This document shows, in pieces, positions 25,676-36,583 of a stretch of 64,000 nucleotides of DNA. Position 1 is the first letter of the stretch; each line of letters starts with the position of its first letter. The stretch is taken from assembly GCF_001418255.1 (NCBI RefSeq), contig NZ_LIPV01000002.1:305308-369307 (forward strand), given 5' to 3'. The notes beneath the pieces are model-generated. The model ran no database searches and had not been told where the DNA came from. It saw only the letters and a program-made list of their open reading frames with translations. A program made the position numbers and the translations under genes. The DNA is from Thiomonas bhubaneswarensis (lineage in GTDB: Bacteria; Pseudomonadota; Gammaproteobacteria; Burkholderiales; Burkholderiaceae_C).

Positions 25676-26569
25676 ATGTCGCGTAATGTGGCCAAATTTC
25701 CCCAGCAGGTGAGTCTTTCGGAGCAGGCCGACGAGGACCCTGAGGTCGTTCGGCCCTACATGCCTGAAGCGCCTCATCAAACCCCTGAGCCCGACGACGA
25801 CCCGGCCCATCGTCGCCGTCGCGGCATATATCTTTTGCCCAACTCATTCACCGCGGCGGCGCTGTTCTGCGGGTTCTACGCCATCGTCATGGCGATGAGT
25901 GGCCGCTACGACTCGGCCGCCACGGCGATCTTCGCCGCCATGGTGCTCGACAGCCTCGACGGCCGCGTGGCCCGCATGACCAACACCCAAAGCGAGTTTG
26001 GCGCCCAGTTCGATTCGCTGGCCGACATGGTGTCCTTCGGCGCCGCGCCCGCACTCATCATTTATGAATGGTCGCTGCGTGGGCTGGGCAAACTGGGCTG
26101 GTTGGCCGCGTTTGTCTATTGCGCCGGAGCCGCATTGCGCCTTGCCCGGTTCAACACCAACGTGGCCGTGATCGACAAGCGTTACTTCCAGGGGCTGCCC
26201 AGCCCGGCTGCGGCAGCCTTGGTCGCGGGTTTCCTGTGGATCATGACCGATGCCGGTGTGCAGGGTGCGCATGTGGCATGGTTCAGCTTCGTCATCACCT
26301 TGTTTGCCGGGCTCACCATGGTGACCAATGTGCCCTTCTACAGCTTCAAGGATCTCAGCCTGCGGCGCAGCGTGCCCTTCATCAGCATTTTTCTGATCGT
26401 GCTGTTGATCGGCCTGATCGCCTATCAGCCGCCGCTTGTATTGTTTGGCTTGTTCGTTCTGTACGGACTGTCCGGTTATGCGCTTTACGTGTGGCACCGC
26501 CTCAAGGGGCGTCCCGTCAGCGTGATTGCGACCTCGGTCGATGAACCCGACGAGCGGGGCTTGCATTGA
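25676..26569 (+). CDS. pssA: CDP-diacylglycerol-serine O-phosphatidyltransferase
   Basis: A multi-span membrane enzyme of 297 residues, of the PssA CDP-alcohol phosphotransferase type. The signature DGRVARMTNTQSEFGAQFDS continuing to LAD fits DGxxAR(x8)GxxxDxxxD. A charged cytoplasmic N-terminal part of about 45 residues precedes the first membrane helix. The start at 25676 is 41 bases after psd; the frame open to 25409 lies within psd. Together with psd it makes phosphatidylethanolamine. Confidence 0.93.
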   Translation: MSRNVAKFPQQVSLSEQADEDPEVVRPYMPEAPHQTPEPDDDPAHRRRRGIYLLPNSFTAAALFCGFYAIVMAMSGRYDSAATAIFAAMVLDSLDGRVARMTNTQSEFGAQFDSLADMVSFGAAPALIIYEWSLRGLGKLGWLAAFVYCAGAALRLARFNTNVAVIDKRYFQGLPSPAAAALVAGFLWIMTDAGVQGAHVAWFSFVITLFAGLTMVTNVPFYSFKDLSLRRSVPFISIFLIVLLIGLIAYQPPLVLFGLFVLYGLSGYALYVWHRLKGRPVSVIATSVDEPDERGLH

Positions 26570-26628
26570 TCGATCTGCGCAAAGGCTATTGACAGCACCA
26601 AAATGCGCTGCAATAATTATTGTTTTCC

Positions 26629-26704
26629 GCGGGAATAGCTCAGTTGGTAGAGCGCAACCTTGCCAAGGTTGAGGTCGCGAGTTCGAGCCTCGTTTCCCGC
26701 TCCA
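26629..26704 (+). tRNA. tRNA-Gly (GCC)
   Basis: A complete 76-base cloverleaf with encoded CCA. Acceptor GCGGGAA pairs with TTCCCGC, the D-loop has AGTTGGTAGAGC, and the anticodon GCC lies at 26662-26664. The T-arm reads GTTCGAGCC. Confidence 0.97.
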
Positions 26705-26713
26705 ATTCTTAGC

Positions 26714-26742
26714 AAAAAAGGGAAGCCACGCTTCCCTTTTTT
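26714..26742 (+). terminator. Terminator after tRNA-Gly
   Basis: AAAAAAGGGAAG, loop CCACG, CTTCCCTTTTTT. Confidence 0.93.
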
Positions 26743-26860
26743 GTGTCCGGTGCGATGCTTTTTCTGGTGACCTTTGACTCAAGGTCAACTGCAGGGATCG
26801 AGTCAGCAGCGTCCGGCGGTTTTGCGTAGCATTTCGCTTTTACGCAAAGCCTAGTCACCC

Positions 26861-26934
26861 GGCGGGGTGGCAGAGTGGTTATGCAGCGGCCTGCAAAGCC
26901 GTCTATGCCGGTTCGATTCCGACCCCCGCCTCCA
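26861..26934 (+). tRNA. tRNA-Cys (GCA)
   Basis: A 74-base cloverleaf with CCA. Acceptor GGCGGGG pairs with CCCCGCC, and the anticodon GCA is at 26893-26895. It is followed 24 bases later by tRNA-Leu, so both are probably processed from one transcript. Confidence 0.96.
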
Positions 26935-26958
26935 TCTCCCATGTTTGCGCTGCGGCTT

Positions 26959-27051
26959 GCCCGGATGGCGAAATTGGTAGACGCAGCGGACTTAAAATCC
27001 GCCGCTTTCCTGAAAAGGGGCGTGCGGGTTCGATCCCCGCTCCGGGCACCA
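26959..27051 (+). tRNA. tRNA-Leu (TAA)
   Basis: A class II tRNA with a long variable arm (about 21 bases, CGCTTTCCTGAAAAGGGGCG). Acceptor GCCCGGA pairs with TCCGGGC, the anticodon loop CTTAAAA gives anticodon TAA, and CCA is encoded. Confidence 0.96.
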
Positions 27052-27167
27052 GTTTGCAGAGCATTCGAGGTCTGAAATGCTCGCGGTGCGCCTGCGCTGA
27101 CCGTCTTGGCGCACGATCTCCTGGGGTGCCCGATGTATTGGTCATCATGACCCGATAAGATGCGGTC

Positions 27168-27923
27168 ATGAGAATTCTTCTTGCCAATGATGATGGGTAC
27201 CTCGCCCCTGGGCTGGCCGCGCTTTATGAAGGGCTGCGGACGCACTGGGACGTCACCGTGATTGCCCCCGAACAGAACGCCAGCGCCGCGTCGAACGCGC
27301 TGACGCTCAGCCGCCCTCTGTCGGTCTACACCGCGAGCAATGGCTTTCGCTATGTCAACGGCACGCCGTCCGACTGCGTGCATATCGCGCTGACGGGGCT
27401 GCTCGATTTCAGACCGGATCTCGTGGTCAGCGGCGTGAACAACGGCGCCAATCTTGGCGACGACACCATTTATTCGGGCACGGTGGCTGCTGCCACCGAA
27501 GGCTATCTGTTCGGCATTCCGGCGCTGGCCATCTCGCTGGTCGAAAAGGGTTGGATGCATCTGGACACGGCTGTAGCCGTCGCTGTCGAGGTCGTGGGCA
27601 AGCTGGTCGCCGATATGCCCCGGCAGGCGCAGTTGCTCAATCTGAACGTTCCCAATCGCCCTATGAGCGCTTTGGGCGGTTTGCGCGTGACCCGTCTGGG
27701 CAAACGGCATCCGAGTCAACCGGTGGTGGTGCAGAAAAATCCCTATGGGGACACGATCTATTGGATCGGTGGCGCCGGGGCAGCTCTCGACCAGCAGGCC
27801 GGAACGGATTTTGATGCCATCGCTCAGGGCTGCGCATCGCTGACCCCTTTGCAGCTCGACCTGACGCATCACGCGCAGATCGCTTCCTGCGCGGCTCGCT
27901 TTGAAACACGGGGCAGTGTGTGA
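27168..27923 (+). CDS. surE: 5'/3'-nucleotidase SurE
   Basis: A protein of 251 residues starting [15 protein letters not shown], which carries the metal-binding DD pair. [20 protein letters not shown] contains the conserved Asn and Ser residues. SurE removes phosphate from nucleoside monophosphates and short polyphosphates and is a stationary-phase survival protein. It begins the conserved surE-pcm-nlpD-rpoS cluster and overlaps pcm by four bases (GTGA). Confidence 0.96.
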   Translation: MRILLANDDGYLAPGLAALYEGLRTHWDVTVIAPEQNASAASNALTLSRPLSVYTASNGFRYVNGTPSDCVHIALTGLLDFRPDLVVSGVNNGANLGDDTIYSGTVAAATEGYLFGIPALAISLVEKGWMHLDTAVAVAVEVVGKLVADMPRQAQLLNLNVPNRPMSALGGLRVTRLGKRHPSQPVVVQKNPYGDTIYWIGGAGAALDQQAGTDFDAIAQGCASLTPLQLDLTHHAQIASCAARFETRGSV

Positions 27924-28777
27924 GCGCAGGGACCAAGTCGCCCCCCCGTTTTGTGCACTGGCCGGTGCGTCCGCAAGCTGAGACCCCGTCGGGCAAATCG
28001 TCACCGGCTGCAGAGCCGTTCAGAATCGAGCCAAGATCGGCCCGGGTGCCGACAGTCTCATCGACGGTCCTGCGGACGGCGAACGCCCAGCCCCAGGCGC
28101 AGGGCCCCTCGCGCTGCCTGCCCCGTCAGGCGGGGCTCGATTCGGAGGCGGTACGTCGCAGCATGGTGGACAAGTTGCGACAGCTCGGCGGGTTTGACGA
28201 GCGTGTGCTGCAGGCGCTATTGGATGTGCCGCGACACCACTTCGTCGAACCCGGCCTGGCAGCCCAGGCGTATCTCGACAACGCCTTGCCGATTGGGTAC
28301 GAGCAGACGATTTCCAAGCCTTCGGTGGTGGCCAGGGGTCTGGATGCGGCGCTCAAAGCCCTGGCGCCGCGTGCGAATCTGGGCAAGGTCCTCGATATCG
28401 GTACCGGCTGTGGCTATGCCGCGGCGGTGACAGCCCGCGTAGCGGTGGAGGTCTACAGCGTGGAGCGCATACGCGCCTTGCATGATCTGGCTCGCAACAA
28501 TCTTCGCGCCCTGCGGGTGCCCAATCTGCGCCTGATTCTGGGCGATGGCATGGCCGGATGCCCGCAAGGCGCGCCGTTCGATGTGATTCTCTCGGGTGCC
28601 GCGGCGCTGACCGTGCCGCAGGCCTGGCTGGACCAGTTGGCTGTGGGCGGGGCACTGATTGCGCCTATCGGAGATCCACAACAGCTCCTGCTTTATCGCA
28701 AACGTTCAGCCACCGCTTTCGACATTCAGCCGCTCGAAGGGGCGAAGTTTGTCCCCCTAAAATCCGGCCTGACCTGA
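27920..28777 (+). CDS. pcm: Protein-L-isoaspartate O-methyltransferase, N-terminally extended
   Basis: A protein of 285 residues whose final 210 form a standard [36 protein letters not shown] and the SAM-binding [16 protein letters not shown]. It methylates isoaspartyl residues so that damaged proteins can be repaired. The first about 75 residues are Pro/Ser/Arg-rich and not found in the short enterobacterial enzyme; extended forms occur in Burkholderiales. The GTG start at 27920 overlaps the surE stop. Confidence 0.92.
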   Translation: MSAGTKSPPRFVHWPVRPQAETPSGKSSPAAEPFRIEPRSARVPTVSSTVLRTANAQPQAQGPSRCLPRQAGLDSEAVRRSMVDKLRQLGGFDERVLQALLDVPRHHFVEPGLAAQAYLDNALPIGYEQTISKPSVVARGLDAALKALAPRANLGKVLDIGTGCGYAAAVTARVAVEVYSVERIRALHDLARNNLRALRVPNLRLILGDGMAGCPQGAPFDVILSGAAALTVPQAWLDQLAVGGALIAPIGDPQQLLLYRKRSATAFDIQPLEGAKFVPLKSGLT

Positions 28778-28810
28778 ACTGACCCTCTCGAATCGACGCT
28801 CATCATCATC

Positions 28811-29776
28811 ATGCGGATTGCTCTGCTTGCTCTAGCTCTCTCGGCCACGGCCATCCTGGGCGCCTGTTCCTCGGTGTCGCTGACCCCGGTGCCCGTCGAG
28901 CAGAAGAATTTCCAGAGGGTGCCGCCGGTTTATGCGCCGCCCGCCACCGTGGCCGCGGCGCCTGCGGGCATTGCGACGGCGGCCTCTGCCTCGCTCGCCG
29001 GTCAGCCCGGCTATTACACCGTGCAGCCTGGCGACACGCTCAGACGCATCGCGCTGCAGTTCGGCACGACCTGGCAGAACCTCGCGCAATGGAACAACCT
29101 GAGCGATCCGAACGTGATCGAAGTGGGGCAGGTCTTGCGTGTCGTGCCGCCGCAGGCAACGACGACGGCGGCCCCTCCTGCTTCATCGGCTCCCGCCGCA
29201 GCGCCTTTGCCCAGTGGCACCACGGCGCAGAGCTTCGCCGTCACGCCTCTGGCACCCGTGACCCCTGCCAAGCCGACCAATGGAGCCCCTGTCGCGGCGG
29301 TTCCCGTCAAACCCGCAAGCGCTGCGATCCCTCCCGCACCTGTGGCAAGCCCGGCGCCCAGCGGGCCTGCCGTCGTCGCCAGCAATCTGGCGACGGCCAC
29401 GCACGATGGCATCGTCTGGTCGTGGCCTGCCAGCGGCAAGATCATCCAGGGGTTCAACGGCACGACGAGCAAGGGCATCGACATCGCCGGCAATCTTGGT
29501 GATCCGGTCTATGCCGCGGCGGCAGGGCGTGTGGTGTATGCCGGCTCGGAACTGCGGGGTTTCGGCAAGCTCATCATCATCAAGCACAACGACGACTACA
29601 TCAGCGTCTATGCCCACAACAACGTCATGCTGGTGAAGGAAAACGAGACGGTCAAGCGCGGGCAGAAGATCGCCGAAATGGGCTCGACCGACGCTCCGCG
29701 CGTTGAGCTGCATTTCGAGATCCGGCTGCGTGGCAAGTCCATCGACCCGATCGGGCTGCTGCCCAAGCAACCCTGA
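28811..29776 (+). CDS. nlpD: NlpD-type murein hydrolase activator, LysM plus degenerate LytM
   Basis: A lipoprotein of 321 residues: the lipobox ILGAC places Cys near residue 18. A LysM peptidoglycan-binding domain ([19 protein letters not shown], about 60-105) is followed by an Ala/Pro linker and a LytM/M23 domain (about 205-318). The M23 zinc ligands are altered (SKGIDIAG where catalytic enzymes have HxGxD), matching E. coli NlpD, which does not cut peptidoglycan itself but activates the amidase AmiC at the septum. A promoter for rpoS often lies inside this gene. Confidence 0.92.
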   Translation: MRIALLALALSATAILGACSSVSLTPVPVEQKNFQRVPPVYAPPATVAAAPAGIATAASASLAGQPGYYTVQPGDTLRRIALQFGTTWQNLAQWNNLSDPNVIEVGQVLRVVPPQATTTAAPPASSAPAAAPLPSGTTAQSFAVTPLAPVTPAKPTNGAPVAAVPVKPASAAIPPAPVASPAPSGPAVVASNLATATHDGIVWSWPASGKIIQGFNGTTSKGIDIAGNLGDPVYAAAAGRVVYAGSELRGFGKLIIIKHNDDYISVYAHNNVMLVKENETVKRGQKIAEMGSTDAPRVELHFEIRLRGKSIDPIGLLPKQP

Positions 29777-29784
29777 CCGCCCGC

Positions 29785-30843
29785 ATGCCGCGCAGACCGA
29801 AATCCACCAACAGCAATGCCTCGCCCGCTGCGGGCGAGGCTCAGGCCGCCGGGGTCAACGGCGCGGTGTCGTCTGACGTACCTTTGAGTGCCGCAGCCGC
29901 CAACGCCCTCGCGCAGCAGAGCCCGCAAACGCCGTCCGCTCAGCCAGCGCCACCGGCCGAGGGCTTGCCCTGTCCGCCGGCTTCGATCGGCGCCATCGAT
30001 GACGAGTCGGGCGTGAGCGCCTTGCAGTCTTACCTCAACCACATTCGCGTCAAACCCCTCTTTACGCCCGAAGAAGAATTCGAGACGGCGACCCGCGCCA
30101 AGAGCGGAGATTTCGAGGCCCGGCAGGCCATGGTGGAGCACAACCTGAGGCTGGTGGTCAGCATTGCCAAAGCGTATGTCGGCCGTGGCGCGAGTCTGGG
30201 CGACCTGATCGAAGAGGGCAATCTCGGTTTGATCCATGCCATCGAGAAGTTCGAGCCCGAGCGCGGGTTTCGCTTCTCGACCTACGCGAGCTGGTGGATA
30301 CGCCAGAGCATCGAACGTGCGTTGATGCAGCAGGTTCGCACCATCCGCCTGCCTGTGCACGTCATCCGTGAACTCAACCAGGTGCTGCGTGCCCGCAAGC
30401 ACCTGGAGCAGGCTGCCGACTACCGAGGGCAGACCTCGGACGAAGACGTTGCCGCGCTGCTGGGTCGCAGTCCCGAAGAGGTCACCGATTTGCTGGCACT
30501 CGCCGAGCAGCCCGTCTCGCTCGATGCGCTGCGTGAAACGCAGAATGGCGAGAGCTATGCCGATCAGTTCGCCGACCAGAACTCGATCAGCATGGAGGAG
30601 CAGACTCAGACACGCGAGATCGAGGCGCTGATCGACTCCTGGGTCGGCGCGCTGGCCGAACGCGAGCGCGAGGTGATCGAGGCGCGGTTCGGACTGCATG
30701 GCCGCGACCTGGAGACGCTGGAGTCGCTCGCGCAGCGCCTTGGCCTGACGCGTGAACGCGTTCGCCAGATTCAGCAGGAGGCGCTGCTCAAGCTCAAGGG
30801 ACGCCTTGCCCGCAACGGGGTGGACAAGGGTTCGTTGCTGTGA
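29785..30843 (+). CDS. rpoS: RNA polymerase sigma factor RpoS
   Basis: A sigma factor of 352 residues. The first about 75 are low-complexity Ala/Pro/Ser. Region 1.2/2 follows ([31 protein letters not shown] segment, then [41 protein letters not shown]), then region 3 and region 4 ([21 protein letters not shown]). RpoS directs the general stress and stationary-phase response. It starts eight bases after nlpD. Confidence 0.95.
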   Translation: MPRRPKSTNSNASPAAGEAQAAGVNGAVSSDVPLSAAAANALAQQSPQTPSAQPAPPAEGLPCPPASIGAIDDESGVSALQSYLNHIRVKPLFTPEEEFETATRAKSGDFEARQAMVEHNLRLVVSIAKAYVGRGASLGDLIEEGNLGLIHAIEKFEPERGFRFSTYASWWIRQSIERALMQQVRTIRLPVHVIRELNQVLRARKHLEQAADYRGQTSDEDVAALLGRSPEEVTDLLALAEQPVSLDALRETQNGESYADQFADQNSISMEEQTQTREIEALIDSWVGALAEREREVIEARFGLHGRDLETLESLAQRLGLTRERVRQIQQEALLKLKGRLARNGVDKGSLL

Positions 30844-30885
30844 CGGTACGGTTCGGCTGACGTTTTCTCGCTCGTGCACCCATCC

Positions 30886-31695
30886 ATGATTCGCACCCCC
30901 ATCGTCACTTTCGACATCGAAACCATCCCGGACGCCGAAGCCCTGCGCGCTGCAGGGCTGGCTGACCCTGAGCTCGATGACACGGCCGCCGTGCGTCAGG
31001 CTCAGGCGCAGCGCCTGGAAAAAACGGGCAGCGACTTCCTCCCGATCCATTGCCAGCGCGTGCTGGTGATCTCGTGCACGTTTCGCAATCACGAAGGGCT
31101 GAAGATCCACTCTTTCGTCGATCAGGGCGGCCAGGAGGGGCAGGTGGTGCAGCAATTTTTCCGCGTCATTGAAAAGCACTCGCCGCAGCTCGTCTCCTGG
31201 AATGGCGGCGGCTTCGATCTGCCCGTGCTGCACTACCGCGGTCTGGTTCACGGCGTCACGGCGCCGAAGTATTGGGACATGGGCGAAGACGATCGCGAGA
31301 TGAAGTGGAACAACTACATCTCCCGCTATCACACCCGCCATCTCGACCTCATGGACCTGCTGGCGCTTTACCAGCCGCGCGCCAACGCGCCCATGGACGT
31401 GCTGGCCAAACTCTGTGGCTTTCCCGGCAAGCTGGGCATGGACGGCAGTAAGGTTTTTGACGCCTGGCTTGCAGGCCAGACCGACGACATCCGCCGCTAT
31501 TGCGAGACCGATGTCATGAACACTTACCTGCTGTATTGCCGCTACCAGCTCATGCGCGGGGCCTTGTCTGCGGATGAATACGCCGATGAGATCACCCTGG
31601 TCAGGCATACCCTGGGCACGCTGGCGGCGCTGGAGGCGCACTGGCGGGAATACCTGGCCGCTTGGTCTGATCTGCCCGCGCCCGTAAAGTCCTGA
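30886..31695 (+). CDS. PolB-like 3'-5' exonuclease domain protein
   Basis: A protein of 269 residues with DEDDy exonuclease motifs: TFDIETIPD (Asp, Glu) near the start, [15 protein letters not shown] (motif II Asp) in the middle, and [16 protein letters not shown] (motif III) near the end. This fits the predicted 3'-5' exonuclease family related to DNA polymerase B. The biological substrate is unknown. An in-frame GTG at 30874 is an alternative start. Confidence 0.85.
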   Translation: MIRTPIVTFDIETIPDAEALRAAGLADPELDDTAAVRQAQAQRLEKTGSDFLPIHCQRVLVISCTFRNHEGLKIHSFVDQGGQEGQVVQQFFRVIEKHSPQLVSWNGGGFDLPVLHYRGLVHGVTAPKYWDMGEDDREMKWNNYISRYHTRHLDLMDLLALYQPRANAPMDVLAKLCGFPGKLGMDGSKVFDAWLAGQTDDIRRYCETDVMNTYLLYCRYQLMRGALSADEYADEITLVRHTLGTLAALEAHWREYLAAWSDLPAPVKS

Positions 31696-31748
31696 GGCGG
31701 GTGGCGCTGCACCCATTTGGCGCTGCGCCCATCTGTTCCAATAGATGG

Positions 31749-33122
31749 ATGGACGACAAAGAACGATTGGAATGGCTGCAGATCGGCGGCCTTGATCTGG
31801 AGGCCCGAGGTGTTGGGCGCAGCGAGAACGGCAAGGTGGTGTTCGTCGCCAATGCGCTGCCCGGAGAGCGGGTGCAGGCGCGCATCATGCGCAGCAAACG
31901 CAACTGGGAGTCGGGGCAGGCCGTGGCGTGGGCGACGACCTCGAGCAGCAGGGTCGCGCCACTTTGCCCTCATTTCGGAGTGTGCGGCGGCTGCACCATG
32001 CAGCATGTCGATCCAGCGGCTCAGTTGGCGTTCAAGCAGCGCACGCTCGAAGATGATTTCTGGCATCTGAGCCGCTTGAGGCCGCAGCGCCTTCTGCGGC
32101 CCATCGCAGGCCCCAGTTGGGGTTATCGCACCAGGGCGCGGTTCACGGTCAGGTTGGTGGTGAAGAAGGGCGGGGTGCTGGTCGGCTTTCACGAGAAGGG
32201 CTCAAGCTATGTGGCCGACATGCGCAGCTGCGACATCCTGCCCAAGGCGATTTCCGATCTCTTGCTGCCCTTGCGCGCACTGATCGCTGGGCTGTCGCGG
32301 CCTGAGCGAGCACCCCAGATCGAACTGGCGATGGGCGATCGGGTGACCGTTCTGGTGCTGCGCCATCTCGAGCCCTTGACCGACGCCGATCGGCAGCGGC
32401 TGCGCGATTTTGGCCAGAAGCACGGCGTGCAATGGTGGCTACAGCCCAAGGGGCCTGATTCGGTGGTGCCGCTCGATCCCTGTGCCGAGGCCTTGAGCTA
32501 CGCCCTGCCGGAGTTCGGCATCGTCATGCCGTTTCGCCCGACCGATTTCACCCAGGTGAACCCGCAGATCAACCGCGTGATGGTGGCTCGCGCCCTGCGT
32601 TTGCTGGGCGCCCGGCGCACCGACCGGGTGATCGACTGGTTTTGCGGCCTGGGTAATTTCACTCTGCCGATCGCCACACAGGCCCGGCAGGTCTTGGGCG
32701 TTGAGGGCAGCGCCACGCTGGTGGCGCGCGCACTCGACAACGCCATGCACAACGACCTGCAGGACAGAGTCGCCTTTGCGGTGCGCAATCTGTTCGATAT
32801 GACGGCAGACGATCTGCGGGCCTATGGCGAAGCCGACCTCTGGCTGGTGGACCCGCCCCGCGACGGCGCGCTGGCGCTGTGCAAGGCCTTGGTCGAAGCC
32901 GTGAGTGGCCCGCTAAGTCAGTCCGGTGAAGGCATGCCGCAGGTCGAGCCCTTTACTCCGCCACGTCGCATCGTTTATGTGTCATGCAATCCGGCAACCC
33001 TGGCGCGCGATGCCGGGCTGCTGGTGCATCAGGCGGGCTATACCCTGAAGGCGGCCGGTGTGATGAATATGTTTCCTCACACGGCGCATGTAGAGTCGAT
33101 GGCGGTGTTCGAGCGCGAATGA
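31749..33122 (+). CDS. rlmD: 23S rRNA (uracil-1939-C5) methyltransferase
   Basis: A protein of 457 residues. An N-terminal TRAM-like domain precedes the iron-sulfur site [14 protein letters not shown], and the methyltransferase domain has [21 protein letters not shown] and the catalytic [10 protein letters not shown]. It methylates U1939 of 23S rRNA with SAM. The ATG at 31749 is used; the open frame to 31701 lacks family similarity. Confidence 0.93.
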   Translation: MDDKERLEWLQIGGLDLEARGVGRSENGKVVFVANALPGERVQARIMRSKRNWESGQAVAWATTSSSRVAPLCPHFGVCGGCTMQHVDPAAQLAFKQRTLEDDFWHLSRLRPQRLLRPIAGPSWGYRTRARFTVRLVVKKGGVLVGFHEKGSSYVADMRSCDILPKAISDLLLPLRALIAGLSRPERAPQIELAMGDRVTVLVLRHLEPLTDADRQRLRDFGQKHGVQWWLQPKGPDSVVPLDPCAEALSYALPEFGIVMPFRPTDFTQVNPQINRVMVARALRLLGARRTDRVIDWFCGLGNFTLPIATQARQVLGVEGSATLVARALDNAMHNDLQDRVAFAVRNLFDMTADDLRAYGEADLWLVDPPRDGALALCKALVEAVSGPLSQSGEGMPQVEPFTPPRRIVYVSCNPATLARDAGLLVHQAGYTLKAAGVMNMFPHTAHVESMAVFERE

Positions 33123-33134
33123 GCCGTCTGGCTC

Positions 33135-33170
33135 CATGAAAAACGCCCGCAGTTGCGGGCGTTTTTCATG
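33135..33170. terminator. Bidirectional terminator between rlmD and yccA-like gene
   Basis: A perfect palindrome CATGAAAAACGCCCGC, loop AGTT, and its complement ending in TTTTTCATG. It serves both converging genes. Confidence 0.95.
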
Positions 33171-33184
33171 GTCGTGCCTCGCGC

Positions 33185-33886
33185 TCAGCGTCGCCCGCCG
33201 CCGCTGAAAAAGCTCAGGATGGACAGCAGGTTGACGAACACGTTGTAGATGTCGAGGTAGATCGCCAGCGTGGCGGTGATGTAATTGGTTTCGCCGCCGT
33301 TGATGACGCGTTGCACATCGATCAGCATGAACGCCGAGAAGATCACAATGGCGACGACCGAGAAGGTCAGCATCAGTGCGGGCAGTTGCAGCCAGATGTT
33401 GGCAATTCCGGCCAGAATCAGCAGGATGACGCCGACGAACAGCATTTTCGACAGCCCGGAAAGGTCGCGCTTGACCACATTGGCCAGCGTGGCCATGGCG
33501 CCGAAAATCACCGCTGTGCCGCCGAACGCCAGCATGATGAGCTGCGGGCCGTTGTCCATGCCCAGCACGAAGCCGAGCATCTGCGACAGCATCACGCCCA
33601 TGAAGAACGTGAACAGCAGCAGCAGCCCGATCCCGGTGCTGGAATTTTTGGTGCGCTCGATGCCGAACATCAGGCCGAAGGCTCCGACCAGGAACACGAT
33701 CATGGTCATGCCCGGGCTTTGTGCCATGGCCAGGTTCAGCCCTGTGGCCATACCGACCCACGCGCCCACGACCGTGGGAATCAGCGAGAGCGCGAGCAGG
33801 CTGTAGGTTTGCCGCAGCACCTTGTTGCGCACCGTCATGGCGCCGCCCGGCTGGGCGTACACGGTGTAGTCGCGTTGTTCGTTCAT
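33185..33886 (-). CDS. Bax inhibitor-1/YccA family membrane protein
   Basis: An inner-membrane protein of 233 residues with seven hydrophobic segments. FSAFMLIDVQRVINGGETNYITATLAIYLDIYNVFVNLLSILSFF is the family C-terminus. Members modulate membrane proteases such as FtsH or leak calcium, depending on the organism. The ATG at 33886 is chosen (GGAGG upstream, family start MNEQRDYTVYA). Confidence 0.9.
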   Translation of the reverse strand: MNEQRDYTVYAQPGGAMTVRNKVLRQTYSLLALSLIPTVVGAWVGMATGLNLAMAQSPGMTMIVFLVGAFGLMFGIERTKNSSTGIGLLLLFTFFMGVMLSQMLGFVLGMDNGPQLIMLAFGGTAVIFGAMATLANVVKRDLSGLSKMLFVGVILLILAGIANIWLQLPALMLTFSVVAIVIFSAFMLIDVQRVINGGETNYITATLAIYLDIYNVFVNLLSILSFFSGGGRR

Positions 33887-34015
33887 GGAAAACCTCCGTA
33901 TCTGGATGTGTGGAGCCCTTATCAGACTCGCCCTGAGAAGATGCGTTCCACGCCACACATTTCAATCCGTGGCGGATGAATTTGCAAGCGAAGAAAAATC
34001 GCCTTCAGCCTGGGT

Positions 34016-34960
34016 TCAGTCGGCCTGCGGCGCTCTGCCGTACACCTGCCGCAGGCGCAGCAGCGCGCCCGACAGGGTGATGTGGTGATTCTGCGGGCCA
34101 TGCACGGCGATCTTTTCCGCCCCGAGCACATTGCCCAGCCGACAACTGTCGGCCAGCTCCCAGCCGCGCGACAGGCCGAACAGCAGACCGGCGCGGAAGG
34201 CATCGCCGCAACCAGTGGGGTCGCAGACGGCTTGCGCAGGCACGCCTGGGAGGTCGGTCGAGGTGTGGCCGTCGCCCCAGATGCGGCAGCCCTGGTCGCC
34301 ACGGGTGACCACCAGCCCGCGAACCCGCTTAGCGATGTCATCGAGGCCCCATCCGGTGCGCTCCACCAGCAGTTCGGCCTCGTAATCGTTGACCGTCACC
34401 CAGCTCGCCTTGTCGATGAAGTCGCGCAGATCGGCGCCATCGAACAGCGGCATGCCCTGGCCCGGATCGAACACGAAGGGAATGTCCGCCGCGGCCAGTT
34501 GTGCGGCGTGGTCGATCATCGCCGAGCGGCCGTCGGGGGCGACGATGGCCAGATCGACCCCGGCGTCCAGCGGTACCGGCAGCTCGTGCGCCCGGCCCAT
34601 GGCGCCCGGGTGGAACGAGGTGATCTGGTTGTTGTCGCGGTCGGTGATGATGTGCGCCTGGGCGGTGAAACTGTCGGCCAAGACGCCGACGTGGCAGCGC
34701 GGAATGTGCAGCGCATCGAGGCGGTCGAGGTAGCTCTGACCATCGGCACCCAGCGCGCCGAGGATGAGCGGCTCACCGCCCAACAGCGCCAGGCTGTAGG
34801 CGATGTTGCCGGCGCAGCCGCCGAACTCGCGCCGCATGGTGGGCACCAGAAAGCTGATGTTGAGAATGTGCACCTTGTCGGGCAGGATGTGCTCGGCAAA
34901 GCGGCCGTCGAAGGTGGTGATGGTGTCGAAGGCGAGCGAGCCGCAGATGAGTGTGGCCAT
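34016..34960 (-). CDS. PfkB-family carbohydrate/nucleoside kinase
   Basis: A protein of 314 residues. GGCAGNIAYSLALLGGEP near residue 47 and DPTGCGDAFRAGLLFG near 248 are PfkB signatures 1 and 2; the Asp in GCGDAF is the catalytic base. The start MATLICGSLAFDTI and FGGCAGN resemble adenosine kinase-like members found in proteobacteria, but the substrate cannot be fixed. It starts five bases after the end of lysS, suggesting co-transcription. Confidence 0.85.
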   Translation of the reverse strand: MATLICGSLAFDTITTFDGRFAEHILPDKVHILNISFLVPTMRREFGGCAGNIAYSLALLGGEPLILGALGADGQSYLDRLDALHIPRCHVGVLADSFTAQAHIITDRDNNQITSFHPGAMGRAHELPVPLDAGVDLAIVAPDGRSAMIDHAAQLAAADIPFVFDPGQGMPLFDGADLRDFIDKASWVTVNDYEAELLVERTGWGLDDIAKRVRGLVVTRGDQGCRIWGDGHTSTDLPGVPAQAVCDPTGCGDAFRAGLLFGLSRGWELADSCRLGNVLGAEKIAVHGPQNHHITLSGALLRLRQVYGRAPQAD

Positions 34961-34965
34961 GGCGT

Positions 34966-36486
34966 TCAGCCCTCGAAGCGCAGGGCGGGGAAGAGAATGA
35001 CGTCGCGGATGCTGGGGGCGTCGGTCAGCAGCATGACCAGGCGGTCGATGCCGATGCCGCAGCCACCCGCTGGCGGCATGCCGTATTCGAGCGCACGCAC
35101 ATAGTCGGCGTCGAAGTACATGGCTTCGTCGTCGCCGGCCTCCTTGGCCTGCACCTGGGCATGAAAGCGCGCGGCCTGGTCTTCGGGGTCGTTCAGTTCG
35201 GAGAAGCCATTGGCGATTTCGCGGCCGGTGATGAACAACTCGAAGCGCTCGGTCGTGTTGGCATCGGCGTCGGCGGCGCGGGCCAGGGGCGACACTTCCA
35301 CCGGGTAGTCGATGATGAAGGTCGGCTCCCACAGCAGATGCTCGGCAACCTCCTCAAACAGCGCAAGCTGCAGCGCGCCCAGTCCCATGCCCTTGAGCTT
35401 GTGCGGGGCGTGATCGGCTTCGAGGCGGCGCAACTCGCCGCGCAGGAAACCGTCGTCGGCCAGTTGCGCGTCGGTGTAATCGGGGGCGTGCTTCTGGATC
35501 GCCTGCGTCAGGGTAAGGCGGGCAAACGGCGCGCCGAGGTCGAGGGCGCGGCCCTGGTGCGTGAGCACCGTGGTGCCGCAGGTGATCTGCGCGGTGTTGC
35601 GAATGAGCGCCTCGGTGAAATCCATCTGGTCGCGGTAAGTCCACCATGCGGCGTAAAACTCCATCATGGTGAACTCGGGGTTGTGGCGGGGGCTCAGCCC
35701 TTCGTTGCGGAAGTTGCGGTTGATCTCGAACACCCGCTCGAAGCCCCCCACCAGCAGACGCTTGAGGTAGAGCTCGGGCGCGATGCGCAGATACATCTGC
35801 TGGTCCAGCGCGTTGTGATGGGTGACGAAAGGCTTGGCCGCGGCGCCGCCCGGAATGGGGTGGAGCATGGGCGTTTCCACCTCCATGAAACCGGCTGCCA
35901 GCATTTCGTTGCGCAGCGCCGCGATGGCCTTGCTGCGCAGCGCGAAGCGCTCGCGCGATTCAGGCGTGACGATCAGATCGACATAGCGCTGGCGATAGCG
36001 CGTTTCCACATCTTCGAGACCGTGGAACTTGTCGGGCAGGGGGCGCAGAGACTTGACCAGCAGCCTCACCTGCTCGGCCTTGATGGTGAGTTCGCCGGTG
36101 CGCGTCTTGAACAGCAAACCTTCGCAGCCGATCCAGTCGCCGAGATCATCGTGCTTGAAAGCCGCGTGCTCCTCCTCGCCGGTGACGTCGTTGGAGACGT
36201 GGATCTGGATGCGCCCGGTGCCGTCCTGCAAGGTGGCGAAGCTGGCCTTGCCCATCACCCGCTTGAGCATCATGCGCCCGGCCACGCGCACCCTGATGCC
36301 TGCGGCCTCCAGCGCTTCGGGCTCGTCTCCGCCATGTTGGGCCTGCAGGCTCGCAGCCTGGTGCGTCGGCTTGAAATCGTTCGGAAATGCGGGGGCGGTG
36401 GCGCGCAGCGCGGCAAGTTTGGCGCGGCGTTCGGCGATGAGCGGGCTGTCGTCAGGGGTTTGCGGGTGGGGGGCGTCGGTGTGCAT
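34966..36486 (-). CDS. lysS: Lysyl-tRNA synthetase (class II)
   Basis: A class II synthetase of 506 residues. The N-terminal OB-fold anticodon-binding domain (about 60-175) precedes motif 2 ([24 protein letters not shown]) and motif 3 ([12 protein letters not shown]). It charges tRNA-Lys in the cytoplasm. Confidence 0.96.
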   Translation of the reverse strand: MHTDAPHPQTPDDSPLIAERRAKLAALRATAPAFPNDFKPTHQAASLQAQHGGDEPEALEAAGIRVRVAGRMMLKRVMGKASFATLQDGTGRIQIHVSNDVTGEEEHAAFKHDDLGDWIGCEGLLFKTRTGELTIKAEQVRLLVKSLRPLPDKFHGLEDVETRYRQRYVDLIVTPESRERFALRSKAIAALRNEMLAAGFMEVETPMLHPIPGGAAAKPFVTHHNALDQQMYLRIAPELYLKRLLVGGFERVFEINRNFRNEGLSPRHNPEFTMMEFYAAWWTYRDQMDFTEALIRNTAQITCGTTVLTHQGRALDLGAPFARLTLTQAIQKHAPDYTDAQLADDGFLRGELRRLEADHAPHKLKGMGLGALQLALFEEVAEHLLWEPTFIIDYPVEVSPLARAADADANTTERFELFITGREIANGFSELNDPEDQAARFHAQVQAKEAGDDEAMYFDADYVRALEYGMPPAGGCGIGIDRLVMLLTDAPSIRDVILFPALRFEG

Positions 36487-36583
36487 GCAGCGGGAAGTCG
36501 AGGGCGATGGCGAAAAGGGGAATGCGGGGCGGATTCATTCACAACCTCTGTGGTTCGACGCGCCGCGTATAAACCGCCCGATT

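Noticed and set aside
29608..31716. Open frame of 702 codons on the minus strand
   Set aside because: It runs antisense across nlpD, rpoS and the exonuclease gene, all clearly recognised, and its sequence matches no family.
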